Source: Chamaecrista fasciculata
Lineage: Eukaryota > Streptophyta > Magnoliopsida > Fabales > Fabaceae
Length of the DNA stretch: 64,000 bases
Assembly (NCBI GenBank): GCA_003254925.1
Contig: QANZ01041611.1
Span: 6,754-70,753 of the forward strand
Direction of reading: 5' to 3'
Shown here: piece by piece, positions 10,675-21,530 of the stretch
Layout of the letters: each line of letters opens with the position of its first letter
Numbering within the stretch: the stretch's first letter is position 1
The notes under the pieces: model-generated
What the model was told of the DNA's origin: nothing
The model's database searches: none
Seen by the model: only the letters and a program-made list of their open reading frames with translations
Program-made: the position numbers and the translations under genes

Positions 10675-12770
10675 TTACCGAGTGAAAGGATTAGGATGAA
10701 CAGTATCAGTGATGGTGGGATTGGTTTGTTGAATATGAGCAACTTTACGAAGCATAGAGCGATTGATGAATTTGTCAGCACACTCAATGGTGTGATCAGG
10801 CTCTTCAACTTCAGGCATTGTCTCTCTTCTCCTTTTGTTAACATGAACACTTGGAGCCCTTACAAGCTGTTGAAATGCAGTGTGTCCTGCTAGCATTAAT
10901 GCTGTCCCCGTCATTCCTAGCACTATCATCACTGGTGCCCACTCCCCATTCCTATCATCATATCATATCATTACTAAATTTTACATGAATCCAAAAGGTC
11001 AAATAGTCATTTTAGTCCTCAAATCATGGGGTAGGTTTTATTTTGTCTTAAATTTTTTTTACATTTGTTCCATTTTTATCCCCAAATGTGATTTCGTATG
11101 ATTATCTATAGTTATTTTATCTATTAAGATATGAATTATTTCTTTCTCGACCAGAGTACCTCCAAACTATAAGATAAGTATCAATTGTAACCCTACATTT
11201 TCTTATGGTCAATTGTACATCTAAAGTTTCATATTCGACTAAATTGTACCCTAAGGCCTAACACCCGTCTAAATCGTTAACGAAAAATGCTAACATCATG
11301 ATAATGTCAATATTATTGGGGGTACAATTGGAAAAATGTGAAAATTTAAGGGTACATCTAACATAAATGTGAAAGTTTTGGAGTCTAATTGACACCAAAA
11401 TAAAGAAGAAATTGTTACTTGTCATGTCATCATGGTGTCAGCATTTTTCGTTAACAATTTTGACGACATTAGGCCTTAGGGTACAATTGAATCAAATATA
11501 AAAGTTTTAGGGTATAATTGACGACAAAAAAAAAATGCAGGTATAACTGACATTAACCTTATAATTTGAGGGTATCATAAGTATTTTTGTCTTTCTTTCT
11601 CAAATGTGTCATAATAAGTAACTTGGCAAAGAGATAAAAATTAGAGATAAATTTATGGTTTGAGTTTTTTTTTTCCAATTTGTGACTAAAAATAAAAATT
11701 TTCCCTTTTCTCTTTGTCAACTCACTTATTAAGACACATATGAGATAAAAGTGACTCCTCTCAACTATCTAAGTTATAAATAACAACAAAAACTCGAAGA
11801 AATTACATTTTGGGACAAAAATAGATCAATAAATGTGAAAGTTTGAGGAACAAAACAGAACAAAAAATAATTTTTAAGATCAAAATGAAACTTATCCCAT
11901 AATTTAAGGACCAAAATGAGGTTTTAACCAACAAAATATTATAATTACTTGATAACATGACATACTTAGCCATGGATTCGACATGAGCGTGGTCAACATT
12001 AAGTGTGGCCGGTTTCATCTTAGGGATTGTGGAGCTACCAATTGATCGACTTCCTCCTCCCAATTGCCTCACCATTACTCCTAAATTTCTCTGCAATAAG
12101 TAATTAATGATTAGTATCAAGCACCATAATTAACAAGCATTCAAATTAAATTGGAGAGTAAATTAATGATTTAATCATTGAGAGATGATAATTTTTCCAA
12201 TTTAAACCTTAAAAAATGTAATTTTAATTTACTCGAGTCATGCTTTTAATTATGGTGGGAGACTCTTTTTGACGTCCATAGTTGCCTTCACAAGATCTCA
12301 AGCTTGATATATTAAGCTTTTTACCATATGGAATCAAAGTTCAAGTCTTAAAGCAATATATTCACAAGATCTTAGAGTTTAAAGCAATATGAAGCTTTTT
12401 ACCATATGGATTACTGAAATAAAAAAATCATATCAAATATGTAGTTCAATTTCAATTAGTATCTTTAACACAAAGTTAGTTTAAGTGATAAGCGGTTTGG
12501 TATTGCTTATGCAAGGTCCCGAGTTTGAGACCTTGTGAATACAATTATTTTTGTTTAAGAGATTCTCCTACTATAATTAAGTGTTGCGATGCGGATCAAA
12601 TCCAAATTATTCAGGACAATGCTTCGAATATCAGGTAAACAATAAAAAAATATTTTCAAAGACTTAATTAAAAAATATTATCATTTTTTAGAGATTAGAT
12701 TATAAATTTACTCTTTAAAAAACTTAAATTAACAACAACAAAAAAAAATACGCACCACTCTAAAAGCCAT
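10675..12770 (-). CDS. B12D/MLRQ-like small mitochondrial membrane protein, 138 aa, 3 coding exons
   Basis: Exons (minus strand): 12770-12756, 12090-11966, 10951-10675. All introns are GT-AG and the frame is conserved (417 nt with stop). The first coding exon is only 15 nt (MAFRV). Residues 1-33 are rich in Arg, Ser and Gly and lack acidic residues, as in a mitochondrial presequence. Residues 51-70 form a hydrophobic segment after NGEWAPV. Then comes QLVRAPSVHVNKRRRE, and at 104-116 CADKFINRSMLRK. This order (W-x-P, hydrophobic helix, QLVR-x-P-x-V-x-V-x-K-x-R, then an A-x-K-x-x-x-R segment) is what I recall of the plant B12D / NADH-ubiquinone reductase MLRQ-subunit family. The Pfam match is inferred, not computed. 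Intron 1 holds a SINE relic and intron 2 a fold-back repeat. A minus-strand TATA and an ABRE-like G-box lie upstream. Confidence 0.82.
11137..11590. repeat. Fold-back element in intron 2 of the B12D-like gene
   Basis: The left arm reads 'gtatcaattgtaaccctaca' and 'ggcctaacacccgtctaaat'; the right arm carries the complements near 11420-11580. The 'gtacaattg' motif recurs at 34700-35030. Such an arm pair would form a long hairpin in the pre-mRNA. Confidence 0.75.
12470..12590 (+). mobile_element. SINE relic in intron 1 of the B12D-like gene
   Basis: It shows a pol III A-box-like TAGTTTAAGTG (12485 region) and, about 50 bp on, a B-box-like GAGTTTGAGACC. The order and spacing fit a tRNA-derived SINE head. 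The tail is decayed and no duplication is visible. Confidence 0.45.
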
Positions 12771-12878
12771 CTTGCTCTTGATCGTCAATCTCAACAAAAT
12801 AGTATATCCAAGAAGTTAAGGAAAGAAGAACACTAATATTTTATGTATGACAAATTGCCATTTCTCAAGAGGAATACA

Positions 12879-12886
12879 TTTATATA
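12879..12886 (-). promoter_or_regulatory. TATA box of the B12D-like gene
   Basis: TCTATATAAATG on the minus strand, about 110 bp upstream of the start codon. This leaves room for a leader of about 80 nt. Confidence 0.65.
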
Positions 12887-12912
12887 GACAATAATGGAAT
12901 CCATTAGAACCG

Positions 12913-12922
12913 TACACGTGTC
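12913..12922 (-). promoter_or_regulatory. ABRE-like G-box
   Basis: GACACGTGTA contains the CACGTG core (12915-12920), about 30 bp upstream of the TATA box. ACACGTGTC-type boxes are established bZIP/ABA-response elements. Control of this gene by ABA is inferred. Confidence 0.5.
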
Positions 12923-13139
12923 CATTAGTTTGAAGAAGTGGGTAATCTGACGGTCAGCTCAAGACTTTATTTTGGTGATTAAGAAACAAGGATAGGATTT
13001 AATTATGCATATAAAAAGCGATGAATGCGGTTTAAGCAATAAGCTACCATGATTTTAGGAAAACTACAGGCAAATCGGTCAAATCACTCAATGATTGAAT
13101 CCTTCAAACACTATTATTACTTGAGGTATTTATTATTAG

Positions 13140-13670
13140 GTCAAAACTTCAAAATGGTCTCAAATATATAGAGTAAATATCAAATCAGTCTTAAATTTTT
13201 CATTTACTTCAGATTGGTCTTACATATTTTTTTAGTTTCTCAAACTAGTCTTTAAGTTGTCATATCTCTCTTGTTTAAAGTTCGAATGTGACGAATCCAA
13301 AGTTACGAATTTTTTTTACAAGTACTTTCTATATTTAGTTGAGATCTTGAACAAATAAGAACAAATTAGATCTTGAAACTAAGCCACTTTTTTCATAGTT
13401 AAACAAGCGAGCTTGGTCATATATCTCTTATTTCAAGTCTAAATGCGATGATTTTGGAATTATGTGTTAACTCTTGAAAATTTTGTTCTCTATCTAGTAA
13501 AGACCCTGAGCAAATAAGGTTAAATTGGGTATTAAAAGTAAATTTGGGATCAATTTAAAAAAATTATAGAAATATGTGAGATTAATATGAAACAAATGAA
13601 ATATTTAGGATCAATTTAAAGTTTATCCCATATATTTGGGATCAATTTCAGGTTTTGACCTTTTTATTGT
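13140..13670. repeat. Fold-back element, FB1 family
   Basis: It begins 'ggtcaaaacttcaaaatggtc' and ends 'gatcaatttcaggttttgacc', with complementary arms. The FB1 core ('tcatatatctcttatttcaag', 'gttctctatctagtaaag') is at 13410-13500. Confidence 0.75.
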
Positions 13671-14090
13671 TGTTTAAAACACGGGTTAAAATAACTTAAA
13701 GGCATACTTACCGAAAAAGAAAAAAAAAAAAACCTTATAGCTAGGCATAAAGAATGAGGAAACAAATGACATTTGTTATGTTTTTTCAAACAAAAGTTTA
13801 TTTACTTTTCCTCACTTTTATTTTTAGTACACCTTTTTTTAAAAAAAAAAATATTACTCTCTAGGAAAAAGAAAAAGTGCAACATTGCATAGAGTTTCAA
13901 CAATTACATCAAAATTCAAAATATTTATAAAAATATCTTCCATATTTTTTTTTCTTAAATCTATGGTTATGTTAGTAAAAGCGGGGAGAACAAAATTAAT
14001 TATAATGTGTAATTATATATACTGATTATTTTTTAATTTTAGTTGGCAACAAATTTCAATGAATAATTTAAATATTGTATAGGATTTGAC

Positions 14091-14727
14091 CTAGGGATGG
14101 CAATTTATATCCTAAGTTAGGATATCCGTCCGTATCCATCCAAAAAAATATCCGGTATCCGTCGGATACCGGATATCGGATACAGATACGGATAGTGAAA
14201 ATTAAATTTTTTCGGATATTGGACGGATACGGATATTGCCCTCGGATACCCTATATTCATCCGAAATGAACGGATATTTAGGGTATCGATATCCGATACT
14301 CTATTACTTATTTAATTTTTATATTTTACTTTTAATTTAACATTTTATATATAAATATTTAAATTTAATTAATTATATTCATATATATTTTTTTAAAGAA
14401 TCATGTTTTAGTTATTTATATTTTATTTTTTATTTTAAAAAATAAATTTAAAATGTAAATAAATAATAATTTCATTTAATTATATTAGTTGACGGATAAT
14501 GGATATCGGGTACCCGATATATCCGATTTATAAAATAGGATATCATATCCTATATCCATATTTTTTCGGATATTTCGGGAATCCGTCGGATACCGGATAT
14601 CGGATAGGGTGCGGATACGGATATTAATTTATCAGATACGGATAGGGTACGGATATTGGATAGGATAAACGGATACGGATACGGATAGTGGTAAAATCAC
14701 CGGATATCCATCCGTTGTCATCCCTAG
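14091..14727. mobile_element. hAT-like non-autonomous element (CTAGGGATGGCAA ends)
   Basis: The ends are CTAGGGATGGCAA and TTGTCATCCCTAG, an inverted repeat with one mismatch. The interior is built from GGATATCGGATAC-type short repeats in both orientations. TAGGG(A/G)TGGCAA termini are typical of plant hAT MITEs. A clean 8-bp duplication is not evident; only GACC flanks both sides. Confidence 0.65.
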
Positions 14728-16049
14728 ACCGAACTTAAATATTTGTTGGTACTTTCATAATAGTGAGATTACAAACGTTTGAAATTCAATAATTATTTAT
14801 ATATTTTACGTATATAGCACAACTCAAGAACGTTGAAAACAAAGCAACATAATACACGAGTTTACACTATTGATTCTTGTCTCTTTCTGGTAAATAATAA
14901 AATAAATTAATAATTTATGAATATAAAAGATTAAAATATACAATTTAATTTTTAAAAGATTATAATTTTTAATTATTAAAAGATTAAAATATATATTATT
15001 CTAACTATAAAAATGACTAATAAATATATTATTATAATTTTTTAAAGATTAAATTATATATTATATAATAAATTAAATTAAGGCAAAACTTTTACCTTAG
15101 TTATCAAAGAGAGCTATTAGAGTCAGAAAACAATAGGCACTTGCAAAAGCTTCATATGGGTGACTATGTAAATGAAACTTTGATGTTTAAGTTAGTACTT
15201 GAAATAACAAGAGGGTAGAGAATCTGAGAGAGAAAGAGTAGCTAACCAGACTAGGATTGATGAGGTTGTATTTATATATAAGTGATGAAGAGGCCGTCAT
15301 TAGCATAACTGACATCCGAGATACTAGGGATCATGATCCCTAGAATCTCAAAACTACCAGATAGTTAAAGTGTTTGGATAGTTAGTAATTAAAGCTCTGC
15401 ATTAGATAAGTTAAACTATAGTAAGAATAATTAAATTCAAATTAATTCATTAATTTGAATGAACAGATATTACTATTATGATATGAACAGTCATAAATAT
15501 TCAAGTCTAAATGGTTATAATCCGTCATCAAAATTCAAATTTAGAAAGACATAAATGTTCATATTTGAAAGGATATAACTGATTATTAATATTTAAACTC
15601 GAAGATAAATGAATCTTCATATTTAAAAGGTTATATTTATTCATATTTTCTCTACAAATAGATATCTTCTCCAAAACAGTTAATCAATCAAGAAATAATC
15701 TTCAACTTTTTATTTTAAAATTGTGTTCAAAAGATATTATAATTTTGTTGGATATAATATCAGACTTTGTAAATCATTGAAGAAATCTATCATAAAACTC
15801 AACAGCAAACAAAAAGTAGGGATTTAATTTCCTTAAGGACAATGGTCACACTATCAAAACCTATACTATTTTTTAACATAAAGATGCCATCGTTAGCGTA
15901 TGGAACGCTCGAAATACCGTGCTTTATAATCTCTAGAGTCTTGAAACTATAAGATAGGGAGATCTGACTGTTATCAAATGATCACATCCCAGGCGATTGT
16001 CGACAGTTGCGAGTCTGGTGAGGGTCGCCCAAGACGAATGCGATATATG
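14728..16049. other. AT-rich intergenic DNA with possible LTR remnants
   Basis: No gene found. Two stretches (15095-15400 and 15840-16000) share a run of the type 'gatcatgatccctagaatctcaaaactac' / 'ataatctctagagtcttgaaactat' and could be decayed copies of one repeat. Confidence 0.3.
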
Positions 16050-16733
16050 CAAGGTTATTAAGATCGAGATCTTAATAAAGATCGGAGCGGAAAAAAAATA
16101 GATCGAATCGAGGATCATAAGATCCTAACTTTTTTTTTTGTACAAAAAAATTGGAATCGTAAGATGTTAACAATTAGGATCGTAAGATATTAACAATTTA
16201 TATTTATTCTAAATATGTCTAAAAATTTATATTTTTATGGTATATTTACATCTTTGTTGTGTCAAACATCATACAAATAAAGATAAAAACCAATATAACT
16301 TTTTTTTTGGGTACAAGGAAGAGGCTCAAAAAGAGCCAAAGCACAAAGAAAAAACCTAAAAAACCAATATAACTTTTGATTCTATAGATAAATGTGAAAG
16401 TGAATGGCGGAAAATATAAAAGACTGTGAAAAGTGAAAAGATAAATGTGATTTGTGAAAGGGAAACCCTAAATTTGCCTCACTTATGCAGTTATGCGTTT
16501 TGGGCGAGAAAATTAAAAATAAAAAACAAAAATGTATAAAACACTGCGTTTTGAGCCAAAAAAACAAATTTTGTCTCAGATCGTATGGATTGTACGATCC
16601 TACGATCTTAACTAGAAAATCGCGATCATAGTCCGATCCTAACTAAATACGATCTTCTATACGATCCGGCAAAGTTGACCTTATTAAGATCTCGATCATA
16701 TACGATCTTATGATCTCGATCTTAATAACCTTG
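16050..16733. mobile_element. hAT MITE with perfect 8-bp duplication
   Basis: The termini CAAGGTTATTAAGATCGAG and its complement CTCGATCTTAATAACCTTG enclose 684 bp. The flanks carry a perfect 8-bp duplication GATATATG (16042-16049 and 16734-16741). TIR form and duplication length indicate the hAT superfamily. No transposase is encoded. A related decayed copy is in intron 5 of the kinase gene (26068-26763). Confidence 0.88.
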
Positions 16734-16741
16734 GATATATG

Positions 16742-19700
16742 TATATCATTTTAGAAATGGAATTCTCAAATAAATTATTAATTTATTCGTTAGAGTTAGA
16801 TTAGGGATTCTAATTTAAAATGACCTATAATTTAATGAAAAGAAAAATGACCTATCCACCCAACATGTAGCGTTAAAGACAATTCTTCCCGTCCACAATA
16901 GTGTAATAGAATATTGGTATTACGAATACTCCAATATGCTTTGGAGGCTTCGTGAATATATTACATTATGATTTATATTACTTTTCTTTTATGATCCTCC
17001 AAACATTCGCATGGCTTTTATTTTCCTTTTGGTTTTGTTTTCTTCTTCAATTCACCCACTCTTCCTAAATGGTCCCAAATTTTAACATTTTGACTTGATA
17101 TACATATAAAATTATATATATATATATGAACTAAAATGTCGAAATTTTTTGAACCTTAATTATTATATAAAAATTTTCTGAACTTTAAAATATGAAAAAA
17201 AGGCTCTTTTTGAACTTTTAATTTTTGTTAATTTTCTTATTACTATTAATTACGAGAATTATTAATTATATCTTTAAATAATTAATTATTAAATATAAAA
17301 GTAGTCATAAAATTATAAAAAAAGTATTGCTTTTTTTAATAAATATCTTAACAAAATGAGTCTTTTGTATAAAATTAAAAACTTAGTAGGCTTTTCATTA
17401 TTTTTTGAAATTTAAGAAATTTTTATACAGTAGCTTAAGTTCTGGAGATTTTTGTGTATTTTATTTAGTATTTTTTTTATATTTTTATTTGTTGAAAATA
17501 ATCTTGTTCAAAATTGATAATGAAAGAAGGGAGACTTTAGTAACTAGGAATGCATAACCTGCACAAAAGGTGTGGATGGATCTTCGTCGGCCACTCTGAT
17601 GCCTAAGTCACAAAAGATATCTAAAAGAATGAAAATATCAGAGACTTAAGCTAATAAGAGTGCATACCATTTCGAGAGACAAGAAGTATATTTGTTGATA
17701 GACCTCTGTGATGCTAAAGAAGTGAAAATCTTCTGTAGATGAAGTTGGTTAAGTAGTTAATTTGGTTAGTACATTCTTAGAAGACATTACAATCAATTAA
17801 GATTTTTAGAAAATGCTATATTAAAAACATTGTTAAATTTTAAATGTGATTTTTTTTTTCAACAAGTCTTTTGGTCTAGCGGCTTGGCGAGCTACATCCT
17901 AGGGAGATGACTCAAGTTCGATCCTTAAAGTCGACATTGTTGGGAGGACTCTGACTATTTCGTTTCTGAAGTCCGAATGGGATTAGTCTTCGCTTATACA
18001 GGGATAGGCGGGGGATATCCATGATTTAACTAAAAAAATAATAAAAAAGTGCATTTCTAAGTTCTCTTTTTTCGTTTACAACAAGGGGCTAAAGAGCCCA
18101 AACAAAATCAGGCAAAAAAAAAAAAGAGCCCAAACAAAACGAAAACATTAATTGACGTGGACACGTTTTAAAAATTGCTTCAATATAATTTTATATTAAA
18201 ATTTTCTCTATGTTCTATCGTTATGTGTTTTCAACTAAATCCAACTTTCTTTACTTAGTCTAATAATTTAGACTAAGTTATTAGAGTGCTTAAGTTTGCT
18301 TAAAAATACTTTTTAATGTAACAATTGTAAGATAAATCTTTAATACTCGAGAATTTAATGAGTAGATAAATCTTTAAATACTTCTTATCCATTCATATCT
18401 TATCTTTTCATGCTAAAATGTGAGGCTCATACATAAAAGGAGAGGGAAGAGTATTGAAGCCCTACTAGGCTCTAATTTCCTTAAGCCCAACCACCATCAT
18501 ATTGGGCCTTCCTTTTATTAAACCCAGTACACTAGTCACATGGGTCACAGAATGAATTATTATAAATAATCCAACAATAATAACAATTTGTAGTGACTTT
18601 TATAGATTATATATCAATTAATATTCACTTAACTAGAGTTAAATTACTTGAATTAGATCTAACAAAAATGGGCTAATCTTCAATAATGTAGTAAACCTCG
18701 ATTCAAATTTCTAAAAAAATAAATGTTCATATTTTTTTTCGACAATGTTTCAAATACAACTGTCTTCAATAAACTCTTGTGAGAAACCAAAAAAACAAAA
18801 AGTAAAGTTAACTAAGGAGTTAAATTTATGGCTTCTTCAAATATACATATTTTTATATTACAAAAATGACCCAATATAGTATATAAAAAACATTAACAGA
18901 AATATAATAAAATGGTGGATAAGTGCTTATGAAAACAGAAAGATAAGATCCTCTATTAATCTTCTTAGATGCATAATCACCTTGGTATTATTCCTTATAT
19001 TGACCCTTTATTATTGTTAGTTTTTAAGTGCATATTCCTTTCCTTGTTTTGTCTTTTAATATTATTAATATTAACTAATCAACAAAATGATGACATACTG
19101 TCACAAGAATTTGTCATTACAAACAAAACAATGCTTCCTTGTTTGTTTCTATGTACTTTTGGAATCACATTAGTTAAAAATCTGAATAGAATTTAGGTAA
19201 AATCTTTTATATTTTTTATTATAAACTTTTATGTCACTTAGTTAAGGATGTATACGAGTTAGGTTTTATGTGAACTTAAGCAAAAATACTATTTTGGTTC
19301 TCAATATTTTTTGCTTTCATTTTCGTCTTTGATGTTTTACATTTTGATTATTTTTATCTTTTGACTAATTTTCTTAATAAATTAACAATAGATTTCATCG
19401 AATTTTTTAAATATGAATTAGAATTTGAGTTATTTTTCTATCAATTTTACATTATAAGTCATTAGTCATGTAGAATCTGTTATTATGATTATTATTTTCT
19501 TTTGGGTAAGCCGGGGCCTAAAAGGTCAAGAATTGTTATCAATATTTGGTTAAAGTAAGAATAAAGAATAAAATTAATTAAAATATAAAACTTCGACAAC
19601 AAAATTGACGGTAAAAAAAACATTGTTGATGAAGTTGATTAATTAAAATTTGGTGATGAAAAACATATTTTCCCCAAACTTAAAACTTAGACCAATTATA

Positions 19701-19808
19701 ATCTAATTGAGTCAGAATACTGAGTTAAATTGAAATATTTTCTTTTTAAATTTTTTTACATAAATTTAATTTAAATTATTTATTTTATATATTTTTAAAC
19801 GCATACTT
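16742..19808. other. AT-rich intergenic DNA
   Basis: Apart from the SINE at 17871-18049 I see no gene. The stretch holds short 'ttttggtcc'-type repeat pieces and an A-rich end of the kind left by LINEs (18075-18135, 'aaagagcccaaacaaaa'). The small ORF at 18969-19196 has no recognisable features. Confidence 0.4.
17871..18049 (+). mobile_element. tRNA-derived SINE
   Basis: A box TAGCGGCTTGG (17877-17887) and B box AGTTCGATCC (17915-17924) are followed by a body ('cattgttgggagga', 'ccgaatgggattagtcttcgc') and an A-rich tail ending at 18049. The same 3' body occurs on the minus strand at 34177-34298, which defines a family. Confidence 0.78.
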
Positions 19809-20267
19809 TGAAGGATCTTGAATCCCCAAGAACCGAAACCCGAATGATAATTATAAATTCAAGAAAGTATAAAAAACACAATGCGGAACTTACTGACCTT
19901 GCTCCACCAAGACTGATCTCCAAAATGTGATTTTCTCATCACGAACTTCACCAAACGGTGAGACTCTACCTGCTAGAGGTAGGGCCATGTATCCACGACT
20001 GATCGCGGAAGAACAACTCTAAGAGAGATAAAAAAAAATATAATTACATGGGTTTTTTTTTAATATGAGAGCCCCATTTCTAATTCATGTACTAGCTAGC
20101 CACATGAATAATGGGGAAACACTCTTATTTATAGGAGTATTGGAGAGCTCCCATTTACTAACTATCCGAATGTGAGACTTAATTAAAATAGTCCACATTC
20201 CAATGAGTCAACTCATAACCCATTTGGACTCCCACATAGGTGAATATTTAGCCCACAAAATCCAACA
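19809..20267 (-). mobile_element. Solo LTR, copia-like, 459 bp
   Basis: On the minus strand it starts TGTTGGATTTTGTGGG, has a TATA box (cctataaataagag near 20140), and ends CA at 19809-19810. The flanks TACTT and TACAT are a near-match for a 5-bp duplication. No internal region adjoins it, so it is probably a solo LTR left by recombination. Confidence 0.65.
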
Positions 20268-20802
20268 TACATATATTCATAAAAAAATGTCCATCACATA
20301 TCTTTATTTTATTGATAAATATTATGACAAAAATATAAATAATTTAACTTAGATTTACTTCTTATAAATTATGCTTCATAGTGTCAAGATTTTAAAAAGG
20401 GAACTCATACATTATTGAAGTCCATATATATGAGAGTATATAAATTTAAATATCTAAAAATCTTAACTAAATATTTTAAAAATTATTGTGAGGATAATAA
20501 AAAATATAATTTAAAATTCAAATAATCTTCTTAAATAATTATACTTAACAATAATTAAATAATAATCAAACATACTGATAAAATAATTAATCAATTTTGA
20601 ACAATATCTATAACAACGCACAAGTAAATAAGAGAAAAAAAAAGAAATAAAGAGGAAGTAGAAGTGTAAAACAACAAGAAGAACCATTGCATTTCTTTTT
20701 CAAACAAGGTAATTTTTGCTTATTGCTAGATAGCCCTTCAAATTTCTCCTTTTTAGCTTTGTGACCTTCTTTTCAAAGATTGATATTTTTCTTTTTTTTG
20801 CT

Positions 20803-20810
20803 TATTTAAA
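20803..20810 (+). promoter_or_regulatory. Candidate TATA box of the kinase gene
   Basis: CTTATTTAAAAGG precedes a pyrimidine-rich 'cttccttctttctttcc' stretch. The start codon is about 720 bp downstream, so the leader is long or contains an intron. I could not place such an intron. Confidence 0.4.
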
Positions 20811-21444
20811 AGGAAAAACCCGCGCTTCCTTCTTTCTTTCCATCATGAAATTGGACCAATCAAATCCATACAAAACCCTTGCCAAATTTCGCATTAGCTT
20901 TTATGCTTAAACCCTAATTTTACTTTTGAGCAATTCCTTCTTTTGATTCGGTCCCTTTTTCCCGATTCTTTTGGGATAATTATTCTGCGTTTTAAAGTCA
21001 AATCTTTCGTCTAATTGTTATCGCTTTCTTCCTTCCTATTTATTCATTGATTTCTTTTGGTTTTTGTGCGTGCGGTGATGGACTCACTTGACTTTCCCGC
21101 GTGATTCTTCTGCTCTTGGTGGCTCTTTTCCGTGGTACTACTGATCGTGCTCTGAATTCTGAAAGGTTTGGTTTGTACTTTTCGTAATTACTGTTTTTTT
21201 TACTTCTTTTCATTGGTCTCGGTAATCGAATAATTCCACTAGAATAGAATAGTGGGAACTGTCGAACTGGGTCGTTTTCTGATACTTGTAATTTTCTTTG
21301 TTCAACTATTGCTAATAATAATATTGACCAATAAAATAGATGGTTGGTGAGCAGAGATCCTGGGTTTGAAATAATCACTCAGTCAATTCCGAGAAAATAA
21401 ACAGAACAAGGGTTTGGTGGGTGAGCTTTTATCTGTATCAGGAT

Positions 21445-21469
21445 TATATATATATATATATATATATAT
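21445..21469. repeat. (TA)n microsatellite in the kinase 5' leader
   Basis: A run of alternating T and A about 25 bp long lies 60-85 bp upstream of the start codon, followed by a T-rich tract. It is likely to vary in length between individuals. Confidence 0.9.
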
Positions 21470-21530
21470 CAAACTATTTTTTTTTTCTTTTTTTTTGGAA
21501 TCTGAGAGTGCTTGTGAAAATTGGGTGTTC

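Noticed and set aside
21414..21530. Longer N-terminus for the kinase (open frame upstream of 21531)
   Set aside because: The upstream frame has no ATG, is made of a TA repeat and T-run (IYIYIYI...FFFF), and the family starts near the 21531 Met.
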